DNA of 64,000 nt from Flavobacterium foetidum (GCF_004634245.1 NZ_SJTF01000007.1:186001-250000); one strand, 5' to 3'. Shown: positions 1 to 10,274, counted from the stretch's first letter. Notes: generated by a model from the sequence alone, not told the origin. Numbers and translations are program-made.

Positions 1-180
1 ATATTGGCAACCAAAACCAACATGTACAATTCAACACAAGGAGACGACAATATGAAAACAACTCCTTTTAATATGACACTTGCACCTGTCGGATCAAATA
101 TTCCTTTGTCTGTTACGCAACCTTCAATTGGAATGAATTTTATCATTTGTTTAGTAGGAGAATTCCCGTCGCGCAATTAA
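1..180 (+). CDS. Phage tail collar (MdpB-like) protein, 3' part only
   Basis: Frame 1 is open from the first base to a TAA at 178-180 and encodes the last 59 residues of a protein whose start lies left of the window. The C-terminus (...NFIICLVGEFPSRN) matches the ends of the two complete proteins that follow (IICVEGIFPSRN and IICMQGIYPSRN), so this is a third tandem copy. The family has an N-terminal tail-collar domain and is often labelled microcystin-dependent protein in bacteria. Its role outside phages is not established. The paralogy is clear from the sequence; the function is unknown. Confidence 0.85.
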   Translation: MLATKTNMYNSTQGDDNMKTTPFNMTLAPVGSNIPLSVTQPSIGMNFIICLVGEFPSRN

Positions 181-230
181 CTAGTAATTGGAAAAAACAG
201 TTTTTTTAAGTAATAACTCAAAATAGTATT

Positions 231-773
231 ATGGAAGGATATTTAGCAGAAGTACGTCTTTTTGGCGGAAATTTTGCTCCAAGAGGATGGATGTTCTGCA
301 ATGGAGCACAATTAAATATAGCCGCATATGAAGCGCTTTTCGTTTTAATCGGAACAACATTTGGCGGTGATGGTGTAACTAATTTTAAATTACCTGACCT
401 TCAGGGGCGTATTCCTGTAGGTATAGGCCAGAGACCTGGAGGATCAAACGTTGTACTTGGTCAAGTTGGTGGCGTCGAACAAGTGACCATGACCATCAAT
501 CAAATGCCTGCACATACACACGTGGCTACAACAAGCGCCATTTCGATTCAAACCTATAATGCGCCAGGTAATACTGCGTCGCCAACAAACAATGTTTTAG
601 CAGGTTCTGATACTGCATATTCAGCTGAAGCACCAGACGGTACGCTAAAACCTGTTACTACAACAGTCAGTGTGTCTAGTGTTGGAGGTACACAGCCATT
701 TCCTATTATTCAACCTTCACTAGCTACAAACTATATTATTTGTGTAGAAGGTATTTTCCCAAGTAGAAACTAA
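231..773 (+). CDS. Phage tail collar domain protein (MdpB-like), copy 2
   Basis: This 180-residue protein has no signal peptide. Residues 1-65 form a typical tail-collar domain: EVRLFGGNFAPRGWMFCNG, then a TTFGGDG loop, then the LPDLQGRIPVG motif. The middle (about 95-150) is variable and threonine/serine rich, and the end carries the IICVEGIFPSRN motif shared with its neighbours. In phages this fold forms short tail-fibre or collar parts. In Bacteroidota, tandem sets occur without other tail genes, as here. It lies 50 bp after copy 1 and 12 bp before copy 3, so the three are probably co-transcribed and could form a hetero-oligomer. The fold is well supported, the role is not. Confidence 0.88.
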   Translation: MEGYLAEVRLFGGNFAPRGWMFCNGAQLNIAAYEALFVLIGTTFGGDGVTNFKLPDLQGRIPVGIGQRPGGSNVVLGQVGGVEQVTMTINQMPAHTHVATTSAISIQTYNAPGNTASPTNNVLAGSDTAYSAEAPDGTLKPVTTTVSVSSVGGTQPFPIIQPSLATNYIICVEGIFPSRN

Positions 774-785
774 AACCAATCAACC

Positions 786-1325
786 ATGGAAGGAACAATG
801 TCCGAAATCCGATTATATGCTGCCAACTTTGCTCCAAAATACTGGGCATACTGTTCTGGTCAGCTTCTTAACATAAATACAAACCAAGCCTTGTTTAGCC
901 TTTTGGGCACCACTTACGGAGGAAATGGTATTACCAATTTTGCATTACCTGATTTTAGAGGAAGAGCTCCTGTAGGAACCGGTACTCCTTCGGGTGCCTC
1001 TCAATTTGTTTTGGGTCAGTTATCTGGTACTGAATCTACTACTGCACTGCTTTCAAATCTTCCCTTACATACGCATACAGCAGCTGGTACGCTTACTTTA
1101 AAAGCTTATGCCGATACAGGAGATACTGCGGCACCACAAAATGCGTATCTGGCTTCAATAAATAATCTTTATTCTGACAAAACACCAGATAGCGCTTTGA
1201 AGCCTATAACACCGTCTGTTACTGTAGCCGTAACAGGAAATAGTCAGCCGATTTCTATTATGCAGCCTTATTTAGGTTTGAGCTACATAATATGTATGCA
1301 AGGAATATATCCATCAAGAAATTAA
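786..1325 (+). CDS. Phage tail collar domain protein (MdpB-like), copy 3
   Basis: This 179-residue paralogue of the upstream gene has the same plan: EIRLYAANFAPKYWAYCSG, TTYGGNG, LPDFRGRAPVG, a variable central part, and a C-terminal IICMQGIYPSRN. The start at 786 is preferred over the ATG at 798 because MEG aligns with the MEG start of copy 2. A strong terminator lies just after the stop, so the collar-protein transcript probably ends here. No secretion signal is visible. How it reaches its site of action, or whether it is cytoplasmic, cannot be told from sequence. Confidence 0.88.
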   Translation: MEGTMSEIRLYAANFAPKYWAYCSGQLLNINTNQALFSLLGTTYGGNGITNFALPDFRGRAPVGTGTPSGASQFVLGQLSGTESTTALLSNLPLHTHTAAGTLTLKAYADTGDTAAPQNAYLASINNLYSDKTPDSALKPITPSVTVAVTGNSQPISIMQPYLGLSYIICMQGIYPSRN

Positions 1326-1332
1326 TAATCAA

Positions 1333-1370
1333 CACCCATTAGAATTGACTAATGGGTGGTTTGTCTTTTT
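1333..1370 (+). terminator. Rho-independent terminator after the tail-collar genes
   Basis: A perfect 10-bp stem (CACCCATTAG at 1333-1342 with CTAATGGGTG at 1349-1358) and a 6-nt loop are followed by a T-rich run at 1361-1370. It separates the collar genes from the next gene pair. Because it covers the GTG at 1356, it also argues against that codon as a start for the downstream gene. Confidence 0.85.
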
Positions 1371-1391
1371 AATTATCTATACCAAATATTT

Positions 1392-2522
1392 ATGAAAATA
1401 GCTTTACTCTTGCCCCGATCTGTCATTTATCCTTCGATGTCTTTTGATATAATGGACGGTTTTAAATCTTCCCTAAAAAAAATGGGACATGAGGAAAAAC
1501 ACGAAATTGTTACAGCCAGTATAGGACTTGGCGCCGATAATAAAGAAATTTACTCGTGCAGCGAACAATTACTGTTTAATAATACAGATATTATTATAGC
1601 TTACATTAATCCTGATACAGCTGAATTTATACAACCTCTTTTCGAAAGCTCAGGTAAATTACTGATTGTACTGGACAGCGGTTATCATTTTCAAAATTTT
1701 GAGAAAAAAATACCAAACGTTTATTTTATTTCGCTTCAAAATGGTTTATGCTCTCGTTTAATCGTACGAAAAGCCATTGAAGAAGGCCAACATAATTTTG
1801 CGTTTACTTGTTCTTTTTATGATGCCGGTTACCGTCCGCCTTATACTTTTTCGACTGCTATCCAAGATAATGGGGCTTCGATTCATTACAACCATGTCAC
1901 ATCATTAAAAAAAGCTGATTTTAATTTAGGTCCATTAGAAGAATTTTTAGAACAAAATGACAATGTTTCCTTATTGGCTTCTTTCTGTGGTGATATGACT
2001 GAAGATTTTTTCAGGGAGTCGTCAAAGCTCAAAAACATAGCTTCTCGCAAAACTTATGCAAGCGGTTTTACTGCCGAAGAATCGTGGCTCAATAAAATTG
2101 CTTATCCGGGTTACAATTGGAGCTGTGCCGTACCATGGTCAGTCAATTTAACAAATGATGAAAATGTAGAATTTGTGACGGTAATGAAAAATATCCGAGA
2201 ACAAAAAGCAAACATTTTTTCGCTTTTAGGATGGGAAGCAGGCCTGTTTGTAACAAAGTCAAACGGTCAGACATTGGATCACATTAGCATTGATTCTCCA
2301 AGAGGAAAAGTATATTTTAATCCTAATACTGGTTTTTCAGAAGCACCTGTTTATTATGCAACGGTGACAAAAAATGAAGAAAACGGAAACTGTATTTTAG
2401 AAAATGTAATCGAGGTTACCGATTTAGAAGAAGAACGTAGTCGTTTACATCAGCACGTATTGGCTATTCAGAACACAGCTATAAATTCTTGGTTAAACTC
2501 TTATGCCTGTTTAGACTCATGA
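1392..2522 (+). CDS. Type 1 periplasmic-binding-protein-fold protein lacking a signal peptide
   Basis: This is a 376-residue protein. The ATG at 1392 is chosen over an upstream in-frame GTG at 1356, because the GTG lies in the terminator and the ATG opens directly on a core beta strand (MKIALLLPRS). The alternation of short hydrophobic strands with helices (DIIIAYINPD, KLLIVLDSG, VSLLASFCGD) resembles two-lobed type 1 substrate-binding proteins of the Leu/Ile/Val class. There is no signal peptide or lipobox, so the protein appears cytoplasmic, which is odd for a binding protein. The stop overlaps the next start as ATGA, implying translational coupling with the formyltransferase gene. The fold call is moderate and the ligand is unknown. 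Confidence 0.6.
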   Translation: MKIALLLPRSVIYPSMSFDIMDGFKSSLKKMGHEEKHEIVTASIGLGADNKEIYSCSEQLLFNNTDIIIAYINPDTAEFIQPLFESSGKLLIVLDSGYHFQNFEKKIPNVYFISLQNGLCSRLIVRKAIEEGQHNFAFTCSFYDAGYRPPYTFSTAIQDNGASIHYNHVTSLKKADFNLGPLEEFLEQNDNVSLLASFCGDMTEDFFRESSKLKNIASRKTYASGFTAEESWLNKIAYPGYNWSCAVPWSVNLTNDENVEFVTVMKNIREQKANIFSLLGWEAGLFVTKSNGQTLDHISIDSPRGKVYFNPNTGFSEAPVYYATVTKNEENGNCILENVIEVTDLEEERSRLHQHVLAIQNTAINSWLNSYACLDS

Positions 2523-3457
2523 ATCCAATACGCGACATAGTAGTTTTGTGCAATAACCGAATGGCTTTTGCGGCTATTCAAACCTTATACAGCATGGGCA
2601 GGCTTCATACTATTGGAGTTCCTTCAGAAAATGAAGATGTAAAAGCTTTTTGTTCTGTTTTTGCTGCAAAAGCCGGAGTCAATTTAGTATGGATTGAAAA
2701 AGGCAAATTACAACTTCAACTTCAGGAAATCATAAAAAAAAGCAATGCAAAATTCATTTTTACGATGACATTTCCATGGAAAATTCCAGAAGAAATCATC
2801 GAAAAAAATCCAAACCTGTTTTATAATTTCCATTATGGATTATTACCTGAAATGAGAGGAGTTGATCCTGTTTTTGAATCCATTAGAAAACAAAAAAAAG
2901 AGACCGGAATTTCTGTTCATGCCATTGAAAAAGAAATTGATAAAGGAAAAATAATCCTTAAGAAAACATTACCGCTCCATGCCGATTTAACACACGGAAT
3001 GCTTTGTACAAATTTATCGTATCTGGCTTCTTACCTCTTGCCTGAGCTACTTATTTTATTGAATATAAATGAGAAAGGTTCAAATCAAGATGAAACTTTA
3101 GCACAATACTATAAAAAACCGACCATTGCAGATGTCAGCATTCAGTGGGAAAAACAGGACTCAAAAGCCATACAAGCTTTGGTAAATGCCTGTAACCCAT
3201 GGAACAAAGGAGCATACACACAATGGAATGGATTAAATATTAGGCTTTTAGAGGTTACTCAGACTAATAGCATCTCCAATAGTTCAAGCAATCCGGGAAC
3301 TATCTTGGAAATAACCGAAAACAACGGCTTAATTATACAATGTTATGATAATACCCTTTTGCGTATAAATACAGTTTATACAAATGAAGGTTTTATGAGT
3401 GGGCACAAATTGCTCGCTTTTGGTCTAAAAAATGGCGAGCGATTTGCCTCCCTATAA
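2519..3457 (+). CDS. Formyltransferase-family protein (methionyl-tRNA formyltransferase-like)
   Basis: This 312-residue protein starts at the ATG that overlaps the upstream stop (ATGA). It has the formyltransferase signature FYNFHYGLLPEMRG near residues 101-114, with N103 and H105, and D141 in EIDKGKI. These correspond to the Asn-His-Asp catalytic set of formyl-THF-dependent enzymes. Residues 205-310 resemble the C-terminal domain of methionyl-tRNA formyltransferases (a WNG-containing beta domain). It is unlikely to be the housekeeping Fmt because of its setting beside the collar and SprB genes and its divergence around the tRNA-binding loops. It may formylate an amino sugar or a peptide N-terminus. 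The family is secure, the substrate is not. Confidence 0.8.
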   Translation: MNPIRDIVVLCNNRMAFAAIQTLYSMGRLHTIGVPSENEDVKAFCSVFAAKAGVNLVWIEKGKLQLQLQEIIKKSNAKFIFTMTFPWKIPEEIIEKNPNLFYNFHYGLLPEMRGVDPVFESIRKQKKETGISVHAIEKEIDKGKIILKKTLPLHADLTHGMLCTNLSYLASYLLPELLILLNINEKGSNQDETLAQYYKKPTIADVSIQWEKQDSKAIQALVNACNPWNKGAYTQWNGLNIRLLEVTQTNSISNSSSNPGTILEITENNGLIIQCYDNTLLRINTVYTNEGFMSGHKLLAFGLKNGERFASL

Positions 3458-3472
3458 TTTAATTATCTTATT

Positions 3473-6400
3473 ATGAAACACTTTTACTCACAAATTAAAA
3501 AATTCTTAAATATCGCCCTCTTTCTGGGGATATTTTTGCAGAGTTACTTAAGTAACTCCCAAACTACACTCGTAGCAGGAGACATTCTGTTTACAGGATA
3601 TGACACATCCCCAGCATCAGCACAGGGTGATACTTTTAGTTTTGTCTGTCTGAAAACTCTCGATCCGGGCACTACTATTCGTTTTACCGACAGAGGGTAC
3701 GGAGCAGACACTTCTTGGTGGCCAGCAAGCGGTCTGGAAGGAACCGTTACTTGGGTTACCTCTGGCACAATCCCAGCTGGTACGGAGGTATTTGTACAAG
3801 GATTAAACACCTTTACCTATAACAAAACTACTTCTAGTTTGGTTTCAAATAGTACGCTTACACTGAACAATGGAACTATGTCAAACGGATTGACATTGAA
3901 TGGTCCTGGAGATCAGATTTATGCTTTTCAGGGCGGTACTGGAGATCCTTCTAATAGTGGTGTTGTATTTATTGCCGGAATCCATTTTTATGTTTGTCCT
4001 TCAGGAACTACCACTGCTACATGGGATACAGGCTGTACACTCGGTACAAACACCTCTACATTAAAAACGGGTGTTGGAGGCCTAGTTGGCGGTACAAGCG
4101 CATTTTACACAGGACCTCTAGGCGGAACTGGTACCACAGTAGCCGTTTCAGGTCGATTTGATAATACCTTAAATTATCCGCTAAGTACAGTAGCAGAAAT
4201 TAGAGCTGCAGTACTAAATCAGGCAAACTGGGGTCTTACCAATGCTACTCAAACTTTGCCATCAACTAAGCCTTTTTTAAGTACTCCAACAGCCATTACA
4301 ACCAACCCTGCTAGTAGGGTAGTTTGCTCAGGTAGCACTACATCATTTACTGTAGTAGCAACTGGGGCAACAAATTACCAATGGCAGGTAAATACCGGAA
4401 GCGGATTTGTGGATGTAGCCAACGTAGCACCTTATTCGGGAGCAAATACAGCAACACTTACAATAACCGGAGCAACATCTGCAATGAATAGCTATCAATA
4501 TCGCTGCGTAGTAGGCGGTTCTGGTTCTGTAACTTCTACAGCAGCAACTTTAACTGTACCTGTACTTCTAGCCTCAGCTGTGCAATCGCAAAGCAACGTA
4601 AGTACTTACGGCGGTACAAATGGTTCGGCTACCATAGTTGTTAGCAATGGTGTTAGTCCCTACTTTTACTCTTGGTCGCCTTCTGGAGCAACAAGTGCTA
4701 CAGCAACGAACCTTGCAGCTGGTACTTATACGGTAACAATTACCGACAGCACTCCTAATGGTCTTGGAGGTTGTACTATTTCGCAAACTGTAACTATTAC
4801 TCAACCGGCAGGTTCTGTAGTATCTACAAACACTTTAAGCGGTTTTACAAGTTGCGGAGCTGCTTCTCCAGAACAAAGTTTCACCTTGCAAGCTGGTGGT
4901 TTAACCGCAGGACTTACTGTTTCAGCGCCTACTGGTTTTGAAATCGCTACAAGCAGTACAGGACCTTATAGCAATAATATCATTTTTAATCCCACTGCTG
5001 GCGTTGTAGCTCTTCGGACGGTGTATGTTCGTTTGGCTGCGTCTGCCACAGGTACTCCATCAGGAAATATTACTATTTCTTCTACAGGAATTACAACCCA
5101 AAATGTAGCCGTATCGGGAACTGCAAATGGTGTTACTATTACATCACAACCTGCAGCTGTATCTGTGTGCGATGGTGGGAATACTAGTTTTTCTGTAACA
5201 GCCTCGAATGCTACAGGGTATCAATGGCAGGTAAATCAGGGAACTGGTTTTGTTAATATTACAAATAACTCAACATATTCTGGAGCTACAACTAACATAC
5301 TGAATATTACGGGAGCCACAACGTCATTTAATGGTTATCTCTACAGAGTTGTAATTTCAGGAACATGTCCTTCTGTAAATTCGAACAATGCTGCTCTTAC
5401 CATAAATCCAACCCCATCAATCACTACACAGCCAATTACAAGTCCAATTTGTGCGGGATCTAATACTTCGCTAAATGTTATAGCTTCAAATGCTACTGGA
5501 TATATCTGGCAGGTAAATGACGGCAGTGGCTATACGGATATTACAAACAATTCGACTTACTCAGGAGCTACAACTGCAACTCTTAACATTACAGCAGCTT
5601 CTGCCGCAATGAACAATTATACTTATAGAGCCGTTGTATCTGGTGGATGTACTCCTAATGCAATTTCAAATGCTGTTACGCTAACAGTTAATTCTGCTCC
5701 GGCAATTACTTCAAATCCATCCGACAGTTCTATCTGTAATAACTCAAATACGACATTTACTGCTACTGCTTCCAATGCCACAGCTTACCAGTGGCAGGTA
5801 AATCAGGGAGCAGGGTTTAGTAATATTACAAACGCAGGTGTTTATTCTGGAGCTAATACTGCAACTCTTGTTATTACAGGAGCAACTGCAGGACTAAACA
5901 ATTATCAGTATCGTGTTGTGGCTTCAGGAAACTGTCTTCCAACAGCTATTAGTACTGCAGCAACATTGCGCGTTTCTAATATTCAGGCCACTACAGCACA
6001 AACTGATATTGCTTGTCACGGAACTGCTACCGGTTCATTAGTGGTTTCTCCAACAGGAGGTATCGGATCTTATACGTATGAGTGGTCGAATGGAGCAACT
6101 ACTTCAGCAATTACTAATTTAGCTGCTGGTAACTACAGTGTCACTATCAAAGATGCTGTTTTATGTGAAAGAGTATTGAATTTCACGATTGTGGAACCTA
6201 CTTCACTAACGGCTACAGCGGGAACTGTTAACAATGTAAGTTGCCATGGCGGAGCAAACGGTACTGCAACAGTTAATGTAAACGGCGGAACTCCAGGCTA
6301 TACTTATTCTTGGGCTCCATCTGGAGGAACTAGTGCTACTGCATCAGGACTTGCTGCCGGTGATTATACCGTTACGATTACAGATGCTAATGCCTGCCAG

Positions 6401-9400
6401 ACTACACAAAGCTTTACTATAACACAGCCAGCTGCTGCTATAACTCTTACGCCATCTCAGACTAATGTTTTATGTCGTGGAGCAGCAACGGGATCAGCGA
6501 GCGTAACAGTTACTGGAGGGACTTCTGGATATACATATTCATGGGCACCATATGGAGGAACTGCTGCTACAGCAACAGGACTAGCTGCAGGCACATTTAC
6601 AGTAACTGTAACTGATGCCAATACTTGTCAAGCAACACAATCGTTTACTATTACGGAACCTGCTATGGCTTTAACAGCAACTGCAGGACCAACTTTAAAT
6701 GTAAAATGCAAGGGTGACTCAACAGGATCTGCAACTGTAATTGTTACAGGAGGAACTGGAGCATATACGTACTCTTGGGCACCTTCTGGCGGAACTGCCG
6801 CTACAGCATCAGGGTTAGTTGCAGGTACATACACAGTAACCGTAACTGACGCAAATTCATGTACAACCACGCAGAGTTTTACAATCACTGAGCCTGCCAA
6901 TGCACTTACAGCAACTGCAGGAACTGTTAACAATGTTTCTTGCAACGGAGGATCAAATGGTTCTGCAACTGTAAATGTCACTGGAGGAACAGGGGCACGC
7001 ACTTATTCTTGGGCACCATATGGAGGGACTAGTGCAACTGCATCTGGTTTAGCTGCTGGAAACTATGTAGTTACAGTTACAGATACTAATAATTGTCAGA
7101 CTACACAAAGCTTTACTATAACACAACCATCAGCTCTTGACGTTAGCGGTTTTCAAACTGATGTGTCTTGTAATGGTGGATCTAACGGTACTGCTACTGT
7201 AGCCGTAAGTGGTGGAACAGGCTCTTATACTTATCAATGGTCTCCTTCAGGAGGAACTGCGGCTACCGCTTCTGGTCTTCAAGCAGGTACTTATACAGTA
7301 ACTGTAAGAGATGCAAACAATTGCCAAAAAACACAAAGTTTCACTATTACAGAGCCTATATCTTTAACTGCTACACAATCTCAAACTAATGTTCTTTGTA
7401 ACGGTAGTGCAACAGGAACAGCTACGGTAACTGCTTCTGGCGGAAGCGGATCTTACAGCTATTTATGGTCTCCTTCTGGCGGAACTGCTGCTACAGCTAC
7501 AGGCCTTACAGTAGGAAACTATTCTGTATTAATTACCGACAACAACGGATGTTCTATTACTAAAAACTTTACCATTACTCAACCATCGGTATTGACAGCG
7601 ACTACCACTCAAGTTAGCGCCACTTGTTCTACACCAGGCGAAGCTGGAGTTATACCAGCTGGGGGAACAACTCCATACACTTACTTATGGTCTGATGGCC
7701 AAACAACTGCTACAGCAACAGGATTACTCGCAGGAAATTATTCTGTAATGGTAACGGATAGCAATGGTTGCATTATTAGCAGAAACTTTACCATTACAAC
7801 TACTAATACATTAGTTGCAACTACGTCTCAAACTAATGTGCTATGTAATGGACAAAACACAGGCTCTGCTAGTGTAGTGCCTTCTGGAGCTGCTGGTCCA
7901 TTTACATACGCATGGTCTCCATCTGGTGGAACTGCTGATACTGCAACTGGATTAGCCGCAGGAAATTACTCTGTAACAATAACGGCTGCTAATGGATGCT
8001 CAATTGTGAAAAACTTTACAATTACACAGCCAACAGCCATCAATATCACGCCTTCTCAAACTAATATTACCTGTAACGGAGGATCAAATGGTTCTGCAAC
8101 TGTTAGTGTTACCGGAGGTACAGGATCATACACTTATTTATGGGCTCCATCTGGAGGAACGGCTGCAACTGCAACAGGATTGGCGGCTGGAACATATACA
8201 GTAACGGTTACCGATGCTAACTTGTGTCAAAAAACACAAAGTTTTACTATCACTCAACCGGCTCCAATGGTAACAACCGTAACTCAAACAAATGTTTCTT
8301 GTAATGCTGGATCTAATGGTTCTGCAACTGTAAGTGTTACTGGAGGAACAGGAGTTTACACTTATTCTTGGGCTCCATTTGGAGGAACGGCTGCAACCGC
8401 TACAGGTTTATCAGCTGGCACCTATACTGTGACAATTACAGATGCTAATGGATGTATTGCTACACAAAGTGTAACAATTACAGAGCCTTTGGTTCTTACT
8501 GCATCCTCAGTCACAACAGATGTTACTTGTAATGGTGCTAATGACGGAACTGCAACAGTAAGCGCTACCGGCGGAACTGGCACTTATACTTACTCATGGG
8601 CTCCATCTGGAGGAACGGCTGCAACTGCGACAGGATTGGCTCCTGGAACTTATACAGCAACCGTAACAGATGCAAATGGATGTTTCACAACTCAAACAGT
8701 AACTATCCTTACAACTCCTGACGTAACTGCTCCTGTTCCTAGTGTAGCAGTACTGCCAGAAATAACCGAGTATTGTTCTGTTTTGGCTTCTCAAATTCCT
8801 GTTCCAACGGCAGTAGACAATTGTGTCGGATTATTAAATGGAACTACGACAGATCCTCTAAATTATAATACTCCTGGTACTTATACGATTACTTGGAAAT
8901 ATGATGATGGTAATGGAAATACAACAACGCAGCTTCAGACTGTAAAAGTACTTGTATCTCCTATCAATGCAGTAACTTTTAGTAATGCAACATTTACTTA
9001 TGACGGAAATCCGCATTCTATTCAAGTAGCTAATCTTCCAACGGGAGCAACTGTAACTTATTCATCAAACAACGGATCAATAAATGCTGGGACTTACGCT
9101 GTAACAGCAACAGTAACGCCTGCATCTTCATTGCCAAATTGTTCGCCAATTGTTCTTACAGCAAATCTTGTAATTAATAAAGCAGCGCAGCAAATTACGT
9201 TTGGAGCTATTCCGACTAAAACATTGGGAGCTAACAATACTTTCAATTTAACAGCAACAGCAAGTTCAGGACTCCCTGTAACATATTCTTATACGTATGA
9301 TTCTGCACTTCCTCCTGCGACTGTTACACCTGCTGGACAAGTTACTATGACGAGATCAGGAGAAGTACTGATTACAGCTCATCAGCCTGGAAACAACAAT

Positions 9401-10213
9401 TATCTTCCGGCAACAGATGTTTCTCAATTATTGGTAATTTTAAACAACAATATTGATGTTAAAAGAATTTTAATTGGATCAACTGTTTACGAAAATCCTG
9501 CAAAAACAATAACAAAATTATTGGCTTGTGGCGAAACTAATCCGAATATCTCTGTTGTAAATGAGTCAAATGCGACAATTACACCTGCAGCTAATTTTAC
9601 AATTCAGACTCCAAAACCAGGAATCTATACTCAAAATGTAAATATTACATCTGAAGACGGATCATTATCTGCAAACTATTTAATTACTGTAGAGAAACCA
9701 TTTGGATTCTATGACATTGTACAAGTTAAATTTAACAATGTGCTAATTGTAAACAACAATCCGCAAACTAATGGCGGGTACGAATTTACAGCTTACCAAT
9801 GGTTTAAAAACGGACAGTTAATTGGTACAGGACAATACTACTCGGCTGGAGAAAGCATAGGCAATGTTTTAGATCCAACTGCAAGTTATATGGTAAAAAT
9901 GACAACCAAAGATGGTAAAGTTTTACAAACTTGCTCAGCTCAGATTACTTTAACTCAGACGCTTCAGGCTAAGCTATATCCAAACCCAATTCAGTCTGGA
10001 AAAATAATTACTGTCGAAGCCGACTTCCCATCAGAAGAATTGGAGAAAATGCAGATTAGTCTATATTCTGTTACTGGTCAATTAGTAAAAACAGTTCACT
10101 CTTCATCAGTAAGAACTGAAATACAATTACCTGAAACCACTGAGAGCAATATGTACCTTGTTGTGCTTGAAACTCCAAATGTGAAAAAATCATTCAAAGT
10201 AATTGTAAAATAA
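3473..10213 (+). CDS. Giant secreted SprB-repeat protein with Ig-like domains and T9SS type A sorting signal
   Basis: This is a 2,246-residue protein with an N-terminal signal peptide ending near SNSQ (residue 30). The first ~260 residues form a domain seen at the head of many flavobacterial surface proteins (LVAGDILFTGYD...). Four Ig-like units carry a YQWQVNxGxGF core. About 13 SprB repeats of ~75 residues (C-N-G, YTYSWAPSGGTAATATGL, AGTYTVTVTDANxC, QSFTITxP) span roughly residues 365-1745. A HYR-like and an MBG-like segment follow. The last ~75 residues (KLYPNPIQSGK ... FKVIVK) are a type A T9SS C-terminal signal. SprB itself is a gliding adhesin, so a surface adhesin or carbohydrate-binding role is likely. 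The gene lies 15 bp after the formyltransferase gene. Near-identical internal DNA repeats make it prone to length change. Confidence 0.9.
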   Translation: MKHFYSQIKKFLNIALFLGIFLQSYLSNSQTTLVAGDILFTGYDTSPASAQGDTFSFVCLKTLDPGTTIRFTDRGYGADTSWWPASGLEGTVTWVTSGTIPAGTEVFVQGLNTFTYNKTTSSLVSNSTLTLNNGTMSNGLTLNGPGDQIYAFQGGTGDPSNSGVVFIAGIHFYVCPSGTTTATWDTGCTLGTNTSTLKTGVGGLVGGTSAFYTGPLGGTGTTVAVSGRFDNTLNYPLSTVAEIRAAVLNQANWGLTNATQTLPSTKPFLSTPTAITTNPASRVVCSGSTTSFTVVATGATNYQWQVNTGSGFVDVANVAPYSGANTATLTITGATSAMNSYQYRCVVGGSGSVTSTAATLTVPVLLASAVQSQSNVSTYGGTNGSATIVVSNGVSPYFYSWSPSGATSATATNLAAGTYTVTITDSTPNGLGGCTISQTVTITQPAGSVVSTNTLSGFTSCGAASPEQSFTLQAGGLTAGLTVSAPTGFEIATSSTGPYSNNIIFNPTAGVVALRTVYVRLAASATGTPSGNITISSTGITTQNVAVSGTANGVTITSQPAAVSVCDGGNTSFSVTASNATGYQWQVNQGTGFVNITNNSTYSGATTNILNITGATTSFNGYLYRVVISGTCPSVNSNNAALTINPTPSITTQPITSPICAGSNTSLNVIASNATGYIWQVNDGSGYTDITNNSTYSGATTATLNITAASAAMNNYTYRAVVSGGCTPNAISNAVTLTVNSAPAITSNPSDSSICNNSNTTFTATASNATAYQWQVNQGAGFSNITNAGVYSGANTATLVITGATAGLNNYQYRVVASGNCLPTAISTAATLRVSNIQATTAQTDIACHGTATGSLVVSPTGGIGSYTYEWSNGATTSAITNLAAGNYSVTIKDAVLCERVLNFTIVEPTSLTATAGTVNNVSCHGGANGTATVNVNGGTPGYTYSWAPSGGTSATASGLAAGDYTVTITDANACQTTQSFTITQPAAAITLTPSQTNVLCRGAATGSASVTVTGGTSGYTYSWAPYGGTAATATGLAAGTFTVTVTDANTCQATQSFTITEPAMALTATAGPTLNVKCKGDSTGSATVIVTGGTGAYTYSWAPSGGTAATASGLVAGTYTVTVTDANSCTTTQSFTITEPANALTATAGTVNNVSCNGGSNGSATVNVTGGTGARTYSWAPYGGTSATASGLAAGNYVVTVTDTNNCQTTQSFTITQPSALDVSGFQTDVSCNGGSNGTATVAVSGGTGSYTYQWSPSGGTAATASGLQAGTYTVTVRDANNCQKTQSFTITEPISLTATQSQTNVLCNGSATGTATVTASGGSGSYSYLWSPSGGTAATATGLTVGNYSVLITDNNGCSITKNFTITQPSVLTATTTQVSATCSTPGEAGVIPAGGTTPYTYLWSDGQTTATATGLLAGNYSVMVTDSNGCIISRNFTITTTNTLVATTSQTNVLCNGQNTGSASVVPSGAAGPFTYAWSPSGGTADTATGLAAGNYSVTITAANGCSIVKNFTITQPTAINITPSQTNITCNGGSNGSATVSVTGGTGSYTYLWAPSGGTAATATGLAAGTYTVTVTDANLCQKTQSFTITQPAPMVTTVTQTNVSCNAGSNGSATVSVTGGTGVYTYSWAPFGGTAATATGLSAGTYTVTITDANGCIATQSVTITEPLVLTASSVTTDVTCNGANDGTATVSATGGTGTYTYSWAPSGGTAATATGLAPGTYTATVTDANGCFTTQTVTILTTPDVTAPVPSVAVLPEITEYCSVLASQIPVPTAVDNCVGLLNGTTTDPLNYNTPGTYTITWKYDDGNGNTTTQLQTVKVLVSPINAVTFSNATFTYDGNPHSIQVANLPTGATVTYSSNNGSINAGTYAVTATVTPASSLPNCSPIVLTANLVINKAAQQITFGAIPTKTLGANNTFNLTATASSGLPVTYSYTYDSALPPATVTPAGQVTMTRSGEVLITAHQPGNNNYLPATDVSQLLVILNNNIDVKRILIGSTVYENPAKTITKLLACGETNPNISVVNESNATITPAANFTIQTPKPGIYTQNVNITSEDGSLSANYLITVEKPFGFYDIVQVKFNNVLIVNNNPQTNGGYEFTAYQWFKNGQLIGTGQYYSAGESIGNVLDPTASYMVKMTTKDGKVLQTCSAQITLTQTLQAKLYPNPIQSGKIITVEADFPSEELEKMQISLYSVTGQLVKTVHSSSVRTEIQLPETTESNMYLVVLETPNVKKSFKVIVK

Positions 10214-10222
10214 AACAAAACC

Positions 10223-10258
10223 TGCCGGTATTATTTTAGATTTAGAATAGTACCGGCA
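10223..10258 (+). other. Intercistronic hairpin
   Basis: TGCCGGTA (10223-10230) pairs with TACCGGCA (10251-10258). The 20-nt interior is itself partly self-complementary, so a long hairpin can form in the 61-bp gap between the SprB-repeat gene and the barrel gene. No U-run follows directly, so it may act as a processing or attenuation site rather than a full terminator. Confidence 0.55.
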
Positions 10259-10274
10259 TAATAAAATCTTTAAG

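Noticed and set aside
1..1325. Prophage or tailocin remnant
   Set aside because: Only collar-type genes are present, with no sheath, tube, baseplate, capsid or integrase genes in the window; the left flank was not visible.
1356..1391. In-frame GTG start upstream of the binding-fold gene
   Set aside because: It lies inside a strong terminator stem, and the ATG at 1392 opens directly on the first beta strand of the fold.
6628..7002. Minus-strand frame inside the SprB-repeat gene
   Set aside because: The repeats give a proline/valine-rich shadow on the other strand; it has no start signal or homology.
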